Origin: Thermohalobaculum sp039030715
GTDB lineage: Bacteria > Pseudomonadota > Alphaproteobacteria > Rhodobacterales > Rhodobacteraceae
DNA: 55,053 nt
Reading direction: 5' to 3'
NCBI GenBank assembly: GCA_039030715.1
Contig: JBCCDU010000020.1
Location: forward strand, 1 to 55,053
In this document: piece by piece, positions 1 to 7,746 of the stretch
How the letters are laid out: each line of letters starts with the position of its first letter
How positions within the stretch are numbered: the stretch's first letter is position 1
Translations under genes and position numbers: made by a program
Notes under the pieces: model-generated
The model's input: only the letters and a program-made list of their open reading frames with translations
Database searches by the model: none
Told to the model about the DNA's origin: nothing

Positions 1-2
1 AT

Positions 3-305
3 CATCCCTGCGCGATGTGGTGCGCGGCAGGCGGTATCCCGGTGGGCATGCTGACCGAGGATGGCACCGTCTACATGGTCGTGAAATGGGAGGGCAACGC
101 GGACCTGGCCGATGGCGAGGCGCTGCTGGATGTCCAGAGCCATACGATCAGCGCCAAGGGCATGGCCTTCGAGCGTGACGGCATCAACTACATCTTCGTC
201 GAGGAGGTGTTAGAGAACAAAGGTATCGTGAACATAACCCACGAGGACTACGGGGTGATCCCCGGTTTCGCCATTCCGAAATCGCGCAGGGAGCAGAAGC
301 AATGA
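3..305 (+). CDS. hypothetical protein, C-terminal part
   Basis: This is an open frame that enters from the left edge. The residues before the first Met (H-P-C-A) are in frame, so the gene very likely starts outside the window and the Met at 15 is internal. About 100 residues are visible. A C-x3-C motif (CAMWC) is followed by a Gly-rich turn, mixed beta-like sequence and a basic C-terminus. I do not recognise the family. The stop overlaps the next start (ATGA, 302-305), so it is translationally coupled to the secreted cysteine protein and, through it, to the SCO copper chaperone. That context hints at a role in copper or thiol chemistry of the cell envelope, which is inference only. Confidence 0.6.
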   Translation, partial: HPCAMWCAAGGIPVGMLTEDGTVYMVVKWEGNADLADGEALLDVQSHTISAKGMAFERDGINYIFVEEVLENKGIVNITHEDYGVIPGFAIPKSRREQKQ

Positions 306-877
306 AACGACTGATCGCTTTGACCGCGCTGCTCGCAGGGGCCGCCATTTCGGCGCCGGGTATTGCCGCCGATTTCTCCGAAGGCTCCACGGCAAAGAGC
401 TGGAACCTGACCGGTCAGGAAAATGCACTGTTCGAGGCGCGGGTGACCGATGCTGTCTGTGCCTTGACGGGCGACTGCCCCGACGATTGCGGTGCGGGCA
501 AGCGCACCATGGTTCTGGTTCGGACCGCAGATGACAAGACCATCCTGGCCACCAAGAACCTGCAGACTGGCTTTCAAGGCCCGACCTGGGATCTTGCGAA
601 GTACTGCAACCAAACCGTCACGGTCGACGGGTTGATGGTGGGAGACGATCCGAAACTGGCCTCGAAGCTTTACCAGGTTCAGAAGATCAAGGCCGGCGAT
701 GGCGAGTGGGTGAAGGCGAATGGGTTCACCGAACCCTGGAAAGCCCGTAACCCAGATGCAGCCGGCAAAGGCCCGTGGTTCCGCCGCGATCCGCATATCG
801 CCAAGCGGTTGGACTCGACAGGCTATCTGGGTCTCGGCCAGGAGGCTGACGACGCGTTTATCGCCGATGAGTACTGA
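302..877 (+). CDS. hypothetical exported protein with conserved-looking cysteines
   Basis: A 191-residue protein. The N-terminus (M-K-R, hydrophobic core of about 15 residues, then A-P-G-I-A-A) is a clear Sec signal peptide with a likely cut after Ala22 or Ala23, so the protein should be periplasmic. The mature part has Cys53, Cys59 and Cys63 close together and Cys102, spaced for disulfides or metal binding. No known domain is recognised. The start is fixed by the ATGA overlap with the upstream frame, and the 3' end overlaps the SCO gene by 11 bases. The three genes therefore form one tightly packed operon, and the SCO partner suggests copper delivery or redox maintenance in the periplasm (inference). 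Confidence 0.8.
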   Translation: MKRLIALTALLAGAAISAPGIAADFSEGSTAKSWNLTGQENALFEARVTDAVCALTGDCPDDCGAGKRTMVLVRTADDKTILATKNLQTGFQGPTWDLAKYCNQTVTVDGLMVGDDPKLASKLYQVQKIKAGDGEWVKANGFTEPWKARNPDAAGKGPWFRRDPHIAKRLDSTGYLGLGQEADDAFIADEY

Positions 878-1553
878 CTCGCGCCGCATTGCGGGTGTTG
901 TCGCGCTGGTCGGGGTCTTTGCCCTGGGCGCGGCACAGCTTTTCGGGGGCGACAAGACGCCTGAACCCACGGTGCTGGCTGCCGCGACGGCGCAAGTACC
1001 CGAGCCTGCGCCCGCTCCCGCCGAAGCAGCCCCTGTGCTGCCCCAACCCGGTGCTCTGCCCTTCCCTGTGGAAATTCGGGCGGAGTTCGAGTTGATCGAC
1101 CACTTCGGCAACCGGGTGAGCCATGAAAGCTATCGCGGCAAACCGCTCCTGTTGTTCTTCGGCTATGCCAATTGCGAGTCGATTTGCACTGTCGCCCTAC
1201 CGCGCATGGGCGAAGCATTGGCCCATCTGGGGGCGGAGGGTGAGGAGATCTCGGCCCTGATGGTGACCATCGATCCGGATCGCGATACGCCGGAGGCGAT
1301 GCGCCGCCTGCTGCCGCGATGGCACGACAAGCTGGTCGGTCTGACTGGGTCCGAGGAAGAGCTGGCTGCTGTGCGCGACAGCTTTCAGGTGAACCGCGAA
1401 GTTGTGGCCGAAGATCCCAGCGGCGCCCCGATCTATGCCCATGGCGGCTTCATCTATTTCATCGGCCGCGACGGCGAGGTGAAGACCATGGTGCCGCCGA
1501 TCCTGGCGCCCGAACGGATGGCGGAGCTGGCCCAGAAATACTTCGGCAGCTAA
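867..1553 (+). CDS. SCO1/SenC family copper chaperone
   Basis: A 228-residue protein of the SCO family, which delivers copper to the CuA centre of cytochrome c oxidase or acts as a periplasmic thiol reductase. Residues 8-26 form a membrane anchor, followed by an Ala/Pro-rich linker to about residue 65 and a thioredoxin-like domain. The copper ligands are visible: Cys103-x3-Cys107 (CESIC) and His192 in AHGGFIYF. The ATG at 867 is preferred over in-frame Met codons from 720 because it begins just before the anchor and overlaps the preceding gene by only 11 bases. It is distinct from the senC copy at 50.2 kb, which has CPDVC, so the organism has two SCO proteins. The target oxidase is not in the window. 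Confidence 0.93.
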   Translation: MSTDSRRIAGVVALVGVFALGAAQLFGGDKTPEPTVLAAATAQVPEPAPAPAEAAPVLPQPGALPFPVEIRAEFELIDHFGNRVSHESYRGKPLLLFFGYANCESICTVALPRMGEALAHLGAEGEEISALMVTIDPDRDTPEAMRRLLPRWHDKLVGLTGSEEELAAVRDSFQVNREVVAEDPSGAPIYAHGGFIYFIGRDGEVKTMVPPILAPERMAELAQKYFGS

Positions 1554-1556
1554 GCG

Positions 1557-2483
1557 TCAGGTTAGCCGCCCGATCAAATTGCAGATGATCCGCGCAATGG
1601 CCTGAGCACCATAGGTGCTCGGGTCCTTCTCCGGCACATATTCCACGAAACTCGCCCCGATGATCCGCGCGCGATCCGCAATGCCGTGGATGATGTCCAA
1701 CGACTGGTTATAGCTCAGACCGCCAAAGGCGGGCAGCAGCACGCCGGGGTTCAGCGTGGGATCCAGTGCATCGACATCGAAATTCAGAACGACCAAGGAC
1801 CCTTGCGGCAACCCTTCCAAGGCGGCGGCGGCACCTTCGGCATGGATCTGATGCATCGGGAAGATCTGGGCACCCCATTCGGTGGCATCCGCCAGATCGC
1901 CTCCGCGGGCCGACCCCGGGCCGCGCGCACCGATCTGGATGATCCCTTCCACATGGGCCATTTCCGCCGCCCTGCGCATGGTCGAGGAGAAGCCGTGGCG
2001 CACGCCATCCACCTCGTCGCGCCAATCCAGATGGGCGTCGACCTGCACGATCCAGATCCGCCGATCGGCGAAGGCGCGCAGAAACGGGATCGGCGTGGAG
2101 TCGTCGCCGCCCAACAGGATCGGAATCGTACCGGCCTCGCGCAGCGCCAGCGCCACTGCCTCGATCTGGCGGCGATTGGCCTCGCCATCGGTCAGGCTGC
2201 CGGTCGCATCCCCGCAATCCACCGCAACCGTGCTGCCCATGACCGGCCCACCGGTATCCATGTCGACCTGCTCGCGACCGACAGCATACCAGGCCAGCGC
2301 ATTGCGCAGGGCCAGCGGGGCATTGGCGGCGTGGCTGGCCTGACCGGGCGTATAAGGCGTGCCATGCGATGCGCTGAAGATCGCCGCGTCCACATCGCGA
2401 AAGCGCAGACCGTCATAGATGCGCCCGTCAAAATTCGGCGCGGCATAAGGTAGATCGCAGAAGGTCCGCGCGGGGCGGCGCAT
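1557..2483 (-). CDS. ureohydrolase (agmatinase/arginase family)
   Basis: A 308-residue manganese hydrolase of the arginase/agmatinase fold, which removes urea from guanidino compounds. Family motifs are in order: GGDDS at 125-129, DAHLD at 149-153, a following HG near 163, and DVDALDP at 236-242. The first motif is normally GGDHS; the ligand-position His is Asp here, so the substrate or metal site may differ from classical agmatinase. The ATG overlaps the stop of the upstream TPP enzyme as TAATG, implying coupled translation. Specificity (agmatine, guanidinobutyrate, carboxyethylarginine or another compound) cannot be read from sequence. The old label speB would be a guess. Confidence 0.9.
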   Translation of the reverse strand: MRRPARTFCDLPYAAPNFDGRIYDGLRFRDVDAAIFSASHGTPYTPGQASHAANAPLALRNALAWYAVGREQVDMDTGGPVMGSTVAVDCGDATGSLTDGEANRRQIEAVALALREAGTIPILLGGDDSTPIPFLRAFADRRIWIVQVDAHLDWRDEVDGVRHGFSSTMRRAAEMAHVEGIIQIGARGPGSARGGDLADATEWGAQIFPMHQIHAEGAAAALEGLPQGSLVVLNFDVDALDPTLNPGVLLPAFGGLSYNQSLDIIHGIADRARIIGASFVEYVPEKDPSTYGAQAIARIICNLIGRLT

Positions 2484-4078
2484 TAGAACAGTCCGTCATA
2501 CGCCCGGCGCGGAAGCTCGACCTCGATCAGGCTGAAACGCTCGGCTTGCAGGGCTGCTTGCATCGCATCCGCCGCAGCTTCCGGGTCGCGCACGGTCGTC
2601 GCCTCGCCGCCATAGAGCCGGGCAAGTGCCGCGAAATCGGTCCCGTCGAAGTCAACGCCGCGGTTCTGCATGCCCGAGCGGCGCTGTTTCAGCTCGATCA
2701 GAGAGAGGGATTGGTCCACGAAAACAACGATCACGACAGGCACGCCGCTGTCGCGCAGGGTGGCGAACTCCCCCAGCGTCATCTCCAGACAGGCATCGCC
2801 GATGAAGCAAACCGCCGGGCGATCCGGCGCTGCAACCTTGTGGCCGAGCGCCAGGGGCAGCGCGCAGCCCATGGTACAGAGGCCCGTCGACTGGATCAGG
2901 CTGCGCGGGGTCTGGCAGAAACTCTGCTGGCTCAGCAGGATGCGATGCGCCCCGCTGTCGACCGAGCAGATCACATCCTGAGGCAGAACCTTCAGCATCG
3001 CGCGCATTGCGTGATCCGGCCCCCAGTCGCCGGTGGGCGAAAATGCCTCCGCCAAGGCCGCCCGGACTTCCGCGGGCCGATCCCGCCAGACCCGAGCCGG
3101 TGCCACGCCTTCCAGCGACGCCAGAGCGCCGGTGATCGAACAGATCCAGGACAGTGCCGAATGGTGCATGTCATGTGCGTTCTCGGCATGGGCGAATTCG
3201 ATCACCTTGCTCGGATCCCAGGGATCGCGCCAGCCGGTGCGCATCTCGATCGGGTCATAGCCGAGCGCGAGGATACAATCCGCCTCGGCCAGCAAGGGCA
3301 TGACGATGCTGTCGGATTTCGGGCTGAGCCCATGACCGCCGAGGCAGAGGGGATGCTCTTCCGGCAAGATCCCCTTGGCCTTGTAGGTGGTAAGCATGGG
3401 GATCTGATGTGCCTCGGCAAAATCGCGTAGGGCTGCAGGGCCGTTCGGCTCCTCCAGCACGTCCAGGCCGGCGATGATCAGTGGTTTGGTGGCGGCTGCG
3501 AGGCGCTCGCGTGCCTGGGCCAATTCCACACCGGCCGGTGCGCTGGGGGCCGCGGGAAGTTGCAGGACACCGCGCGCATCGGGCTGGTCGGCAGCGGCAA
3601 TCGCGATGGGCAGGTCGATATGCACCGGGCCCTTGCGCGGGCTCATGGCGATGCGGACGGCCTTGTCGATCATTACGTCCACCGCACCTTGGAGCGCGAT
3701 GAAACTGGCCTTGCAGACTCGAGCGAAAACCGCGCCGTGGTCGAAAACCTGGTGGGTGTAGGTCAGCGCCTCAGCCGGGTCGACCATGCCTGAGAGGACG
3801 ATCAGCGGAACGCGGTCCTGTTCGGCATTCGCGACGACATTGAAGGCGTTCGCGATACCGGGGCCGACGGTGGCGACCAGGACGGCGGGTGCGCCGGTGG
3901 CGTGCCACGCTCCCTCGGCCATGAAGCCTGCCGCATTTTCGTGCTTGGTCAGGATGAAGCGGATGCCCGCGCGTTCCAGCGCGTCGATCAGCGTCAGAAC
4001 CTCGCCACCCGGGATCCCGAAGGCATGGCGCACACCCGCCGCATAAAGGCGCGTCGCAATCACATCTGCTGCATTCAT
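2483..4078 (-). CDS. thiamine diphosphate-dependent enzyme, acetolactate synthase-like
   Basis: A 531-residue enzyme with the three-part POX/ALS architecture. The N-terminal TPP Pyr domain carries the catalytic Glu in KHENAAGF (Glu47), a central domain follows, and the C-terminal PP domain has GDACLE at about 427. The usual Asn-Asn of the GDG-x(~26)-NN metal motif is Asp-Gln here (VFVDQ, Asp455), as in some IlvB-like paralogues. No small regulatory subunit lies nearby, which argues against true branched-chain acetolactate synthase. It is coupled to a ureohydrolase, a pairing reminiscent of carboxyethylarginine synthase plus proclavaminate amidinohydrolase, although the reaction here is unknown. 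The 33 bp between its start and the divergent reading frame hold the only room for a promoter before the sulfotransferase-like gene. Confidence 0.93.
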   Translation of the reverse strand: MNAADVIATRLYAAGVRHAFGIPGGEVLTLIDALERAGIRFILTKHENAAGFMAEGAWHATGAPAVLVATVGPGIANAFNVVANAEQDRVPLIVLSGMVDPAEALTYTHQVFDHGAVFARVCKASFIALQGAVDVMIDKAVRIAMSPRKGPVHIDLPIAIAAADQPDARGVLQLPAAPSAPAGVELAQARERLAAATKPLIIAGLDVLEEPNGPAALRDFAEAHQIPMLTTYKAKGILPEEHPLCLGGHGLSPKSDSIVMPLLAEADCILALGYDPIEMRTGWRDPWDPSKVIEFAHAENAHDMHHSALSWICSITGALASLEGVAPARVWRDRPAEVRAALAEAFSPTGDWGPDHAMRAMLKVLPQDVICSVDSGAHRILLSQQSFCQTPRSLIQSTGLCTMGCALPLALGHKVAAPDRPAVCFIGDACLEMTLGEFATLRDSGVPVVIVVFVDQSLSLIELKQRRSGMQNRGVDFDGTDFAALARLYGGEATTVRDPEAAADAMQAALQAERFSLIEVELPRRAYDGLF

Positions 4079-4177
4079 CTGAACATCTCACAGTGTTAAC
4101 TCATTTGCGATGTGCTTAAAGGCAGGAAAGCGAAATGCAAGCGACGAGCGTGTGAGCGAGTGACCAGCCCCCAGCGC

Positions 4178-5305
4178 ATGATCCATATCCATGCTGGCCT
4201 GCCCAAAACGGGATCCAGCGCGATTCAGCGTTTTCTGGCGCAGAACCGCGAGGCATTGGCCGGGCGAGGGCTGCTGGTGCCCGAAGCCGGGCTGGGCGCG
4301 CGAGGCGATCATCACGAGTGGATGTATGCCCTCGGCGGCATCAGTGCAGGGGATCGGCGTGATGCGGTCGAGGATCTGGTCGCATATCTGCAGGACCACG
4401 AGGCCGAGCAGATTCTGATTTCGACCGAGTTTGCGTTTCTGATGATGCGCTTCGGTTTTGCGGGTAAGGGATATCGCGCCCTGCGCCGCCACGGATTTGC
4501 GCTGAAATTTCACCTGTTCCTCCGCCCTCAGACGGATTTCGCCGTGTCTGCTCATCCGGAATTTTTGCGCAACCTTCTGGTCGATCAGCCGTTTCAGCGC
4601 TTTGTAGAAACGAATTTCATGCCGTTTGCACGGGACTATGGCGATATCGTGCGCAGGTTGCAGAAGGTGTCGGATGCACCGGTGAGCGTGCTACCCTATA
4701 ATCGTGCCGCTCGGGACGAAGGCGTCTGGTGGCCGCTGCTCGCGAGCGCCGGATTGGATGTTCCGGCAGCGGAGCGCGTCGGGTTCTCGCCCCCGGGTGA
4801 GGTCAATCCAAGCCTGGGACCGATCGGCGTGATGGCGCTGACCAATGCGCTGCGCCGAACCGACCGACGCGAGATGATGAAACGCTGGGGCTTGCGTCGT
4901 GCAGTGCGCAAGGCCGTGCTGGACATTACAGCGAAGTTCCCGGCGGAGCAGCGCCGGTACAATCCGATCAGTCCAGGCCGCAGGGATAAGCTGTGGGAAG
5001 AGAGCCGCGCATTGAACGATCCGCTGGCCCGCGAGGTCTGGGGCCGGGACTGGGACGAGGTGTTCGCCACCGAAAAGGCGCTGCGCCCGCCGCGTGAGGT
5101 GTATCAACGCCGATCGGATGAGGCGGGAAGTGACACCGCCGTTCTGCATGACCGCCTTGCGCAGCGGGTCTTTCGCGCGATCCGACAGAAGAGTGCGGAG
5201 GTTGCCGCCAAGCGCGAACGGGTCTGGAGCCTGAAGCGCGTGCTGGGCAGCCCAGTGGACCGCCTGGCGGACCGGGCCATGCGACGGATCGTGCGCGGCA
5301 GATAG
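4178..5305 (+). CDS. sulfotransferase-like P-loop protein
   Basis: A protein of about 375 residues beginning MIHIHAGLPKTGSSAIQRF. The strand-loop-helix PKTGSS resembles the 5'-phosphosulfate loop of PAPS-dependent sulfotransferases, which is also seen in many roseobacter envelope-polysaccharide genes. The C-terminal third is rich in Arg and basic. I chose the ATG at 4178 because the conserved fold starts there; an in-frame Met at 4112 would add 22 Arg/Lys-rich residues with no Shine-Dalgarno sequence. The gene stands alone, divergent from the TPP enzyme and convergent with apt, with no polysaccharide genes nearby. The acceptor is unknown, and the family call rests on the P-loop and general layout only. 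Confidence 0.75.
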   Translation: MIHIHAGLPKTGSSAIQRFLAQNREALAGRGLLVPEAGLGARGDHHEWMYALGGISAGDRRDAVEDLVAYLQDHEAEQILISTEFAFLMMRFGFAGKGYRALRRHGFALKFHLFLRPQTDFAVSAHPEFLRNLLVDQPFQRFVETNFMPFARDYGDIVRRLQKVSDAPVSVLPYNRAARDEGVWWPLLASAGLDVPAAERVGFSPPGEVNPSLGPIGVMALTNALRRTDRREMMKRWGLRRAVRKAVLDITAKFPAEQRRYNPISPGRRDKLWEESRALNDPLAREVWGRDWDEVFATEKALRPPREVYQRRSDEAGSDTAVLHDRLAQRVFRAIRQKSAEVAAKRERVWSLKRVLGSPVDRLADRAMRRIVRGR

Positions 5306-5376
5306 GGCCGCGCGCTCCCATGCGCCGTGGCACCGTCTTGGAGGTTTGCGCGGCCCACCCACCCGCGCGCGGCCCT
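5304..5376. repeat. 12-bp perfect inverted repeat between convergent genes
   Basis: AGGGCCGCGCGC at 5304-5315 is exactly complementary to GCGCGCGGCCCT at 5365-5376. A second copy of the right half, GCGCGGCCC at 5348-5356, could pair with the same left arm, so two alternative hairpins are possible. The repeat fills the gap between the sulfotransferase-like gene and apt, which converge here. It may serve as a bidirectional end point for transcription, but no T-tract follows on either strand. Confidence 0.5.
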
Positions 5377-5406
5377 GCTTCGTCCTCTTGGCTGGCGTTT
5401 TTGGGA

Positions 5407-5943
5407 TCAGTCGCCGTCGAAGGCGCAGAGCGTGTGAACTTCGATCCCCATGTCACGCAGCCGGGCCTCACCGCCAAGATCGGGCAGATTGACGACAAAA
5501 CTGGCGGCGACAAGCTCGGCGCCGAGGCGTTCGATCAGTTTCACCCCGGCGATTGCGGTGCCGCCGGTTGCGAGCAGGTCATCGATCAGCAGCACCTTGG
5601 TGCCGGGTTTCAGGGCATCATGATGGATCTCAACAATCGCCTCGCCGTATTCGAGGCTGTACGCCTCTGCCAGCGTCTGACCTGGCAGTTTGCCCTTCTT
5701 ACGGATCGGGACAAAGGGCAGGCCCAGGCGGTAAGCGGCGGCGCCGCCGAGGATGAAGCCCCGGGCATCCATTGCGACAATCGCCTCGACATGGCGATCC
5801 AGATAGGGGGCGATAATCTCGTCGACTGCGCGCCCGAACCCGACCGGATCGCCGAAAAGCGTGGTCACATCGCGGAATTGAACGCCTGCCACCGGGAAAT
5901 CCGGGATTGTCCGAATATAGTCGGTCAGCGGTTTATCGGTCAT
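5407..5943 (-). CDS. apt: adenine phosphoribosyltransferase
   Basis: A 178-residue cytosolic enzyme converting adenine and PRPP to AMP. The PRPP-binding signature LLIDDLLATGGTA is intact at about 118-130, and the N-terminal IRTIPDFPVAGVQFRDVTTL matches the family. Length is normal. The ATG at 5943 follows a strong GGGGGTGA ribosome site; the frame extends upstream to 6027 without family similarity. It lies 106 bp downstream of the dehydratase gene in the same direction as mtnP, whose product releases adenine from methylthioadenosine, so the two enzymes complete adenine salvage. Confidence 0.97.
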   Translation of the reverse strand: MTDKPLTDYIRTIPDFPVAGVQFRDVTTLFGDPVGFGRAVDEIIAPYLDRHVEAIVAMDARGFILGGAAAYRLGLPFVPIRKKGKLPGQTLAEAYSLEYGEAIVEIHHDALKPGTKVLLIDDLLATGGTAIAGVKLIERLGAELVAASFVVNLPDLGGEARLRDMGIEVHTLCAFDGD

Positions 5944-6049
5944 TGTCACCCCCGGTCGTCTGGCGCTGATCTGGCTTGGCGGCGATCCTAGTCCGGGTGG
6001 TCGGCGGGCAAAAGGGGGGCGCGGCAATATGGATGGTTGCGGGTTGCCG

Positions 6050-7018
6050 TCAGGGCCGGGGCGTGCCGCCGTTCAAAACCTCCGCGAACCAGTTCGTGTC
6101 GATATTGCCGCCGCAGAGGATGACGCCGACCCGCTTGCCCAAATTGGCATCGCGGTCTTGTATCGCGGCGGCCAGCGGTGCGGCACCGGCCCCCTCGGCC
6201 ACATTATGAGTATCGGTATAATAGGCGCGGATCGCGGCTGCGACCTCGTCGTCGGAGACCCGGGCCACATTGTAGGCGCCCTTTAGGATGACCTCCAGCG
6301 GCTCGGGTGCGGGCGAGCGGCAGGCCATACCATCCGCGAAGGTATGGGCGCGGTTGGTTTCGACCACACGGCCCGCTTCGAAGGAGAGGGCGTAGGCATC
6401 CGCCCCCTCGCTGACCACACCAACGATACGGGTCTTCAACCCCAGCAAATCGCGGGCAGTGATCAGCCCGCAGATGCCGGAGCCCATGCCGATTGGAACA
6501 TAGACCACATCCAGATCCGGCGCGCCGCGGAAAAACTCCAGCGCGTAGGTGGCGACGCCCCGCACCAGCATGGGGTGGAAGGGCGGGATCATGTGCAGCC
6601 CTTCGGCTTTGGCTCGGCCAGCGCATTCCTGGCGGCTTTCTTCGAAATCGGCGCCATGGACGACCAGCTCCGCGCCCCAGGCCCGCATCGCGGCGTTCTT
6701 CTCGGTGGAGTTGCCTTCGGGCACATAGACTGTGACCGGGATGCCGTGGGGGCCAGCCGCAAACGGGATCGACTGGCCATGATTGCCCCGGGTCGCCGTG
6801 ATGATACCTGGGCAATCGGTGCCGGCCAGATCGTCGATATAGGTGATCCCGCCCCGTACCTTGAAGGCTCCGGTCGGTGTGTGGTTCTCGTGCTTCACCC
6901 AGATCTCGGTGCCGAGCCGCTCGCAGAGGAGCGGCCAGCGGTGCTGGGCTGTGGGCGCCATGCGGGTTTGCACCAGCGCATGGGCCGCTTCGAGCTGATC
7001 CAGGGTGAAAAGGGTCAC
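6050..7018 (-). CDS. PLP-dependent threonine dehydratase-like enzyme
   Basis: A 322-residue fold-type II PLP enzyme. The Schiff-base lysine is in PTGAFKVRGG (Lys53 from the GTG start), the phosphate-binding glycine loop is GMGSGICG, and the C-terminal CGGNID contacts the cofactor. There is no C-terminal ACT domain, so this is a short, catabolic-type enzyme: threonine/serine dehydratase, threo-hydroxyaspartate dehydratase or the EutB-type ectoine enzyme. No ectoine genes are present. A GTG at 7018 is preferred because GAGAGG lies 6 bases before it and it follows the SDR stop by 10 bp; the ATG at 7057 would overlap the SDR gene. It is co-transcribed with the SDR and mtnP genes by position. Confidence 0.9.
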   Translation of the reverse strand: MTLFTLDQLEAAHALVQTRMAPTAQHRWPLLCERLGTEIWVKHENHTPTGAFKVRGGITYIDDLAGTDCPGIITATRGNHGQSIPFAAGPHGIPVTVYVPEGNSTEKNAAMRAWGAELVVHGADFEESRQECAGRAKAEGLHMIPPFHPMLVRGVATYALEFFRGAPDLDVVYVPIGMGSGICGLITARDLLGLKTRIVGVVSEGADAYALSFEAGRVVETNRAHTFADGMACRSPAPEPLEVILKGAYNVARVSDDEVAAAIRAYYTDTHNVAEGAGAAPLAAAIQDRDANLGKRVGVILCGGNIDTNWFAEVLNGGTPRP

Positions 7019-7028
7019 GGGCGGCCTC

Positions 7029-7733
7029 TCAGGCAGGGATCCAGCCGCCGTCGACATCGATGGTCGTACCGGTCACGAAATCGTTCGTGACGGCGAAGAC
7101 GATGCCTTGGGCTACCTCGTCCGCGGTGCCTGGCCGCTGGATCAGGTGATCGGCCGTTGTCTTGGCGTAGTGAGCCGCGCGGGCCTCGCCCTCCAGCGCC
7201 ACCATCGGCGTGTCGATCTGGCCGGGTGAGACCACGTTGATGCGTCGGGGCGCGATCTCGCGCGCGATGATCGGCACGAAGGCCTCGACCGCGCCGCCGA
7301 CCGAGCCGATGGCGATCTGGCCGGGTTTCGCCGCCCGCGCCGGGGCGCCGGAAACCAGGACGATGCAGCCGTCCTCGGCCAGATGCTCGGTGCCGAAACG
7401 CACCACGTTTGCGTAGCCCCACATCTTGTCGAAGCTGGCCTTGAAGCCCGCCATATCCATCGACAGGAACGGCCCGACTGCCCGGTCCCCGCCGGTGGCG
7501 GCCGAGATCAGCGCGTCGAACGGCGCCAGCTTGGCGAAAAGCGTCTGCAATGCATCCTCGTCGCGTACATCACATTTTTCCAGGCTGATGCCCGGCCCGG
7601 GATCGCCAGCTTTGGAGGGGTCGCGGCTGATCGCGGTGACCTCTGCGCCTTGATCGGCCAATTGACGCGCGGCGGCCAGGCCGATGCCCGAGGTGCCGCC
7701 GAAGATGACGATTTTCTTGCCTTTGGGGTCCAT
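7029..7733 (-). CDS. short-chain dehydrogenase/reductase family protein lacking the YxxxK motif
   Basis: A 234-residue Rossmann-fold protein with an N-terminal nucleotide motif GGTSGIG (12-18), an acidic CDVRD at 54-58 and an SDR-like C-terminus (VTNDFVTGTTIDVDGGW). The active site is degenerate. The Ser region is kept (VLVSGAPAR, Ser128), but where the Tyr-x3-Lys pair should lie the sequence reads QIAIGSVGGAVEAF, so Tyr becomes Ile or Ala and Lys becomes Gly. NAG is also altered to SAATGG. It probably binds NAD(P) but may not catalyse classical SDR chemistry. It sits 13 bp after mtnP and 10 bp before the dehydratase in a compact operon. Confidence 0.92.
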   Translation of the reverse strand: MDPKGKKIVIFGGTSGIGLAAARQLADQGAEVTAISRDPSKAGDPGPGISLEKCDVRDEDALQTLFAKLAPFDALISAATGGDRAVGPFLSMDMAGFKASFDKMWGYANVVRFGTEHLAEDGCIVLVSGAPARAAKPGQIAIGSVGGAVEAFVPIIAREIAPRRINVVSPGQIDTPMVALEGEARAAHYAKTTADHLIQRPGTADEVAQGIVFAVTNDFVTGTTIDVDGGWIPA

Positions 7734-7746
7734 GTCTTCCTCCGTT

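Noticed and set aside
4178..5305. Capsule or LPS gene cluster around the sulfotransferase-like gene
   Set aside because: No glycosyltransferase, Wzx/Wzy or other polysaccharide gene is adjacent.
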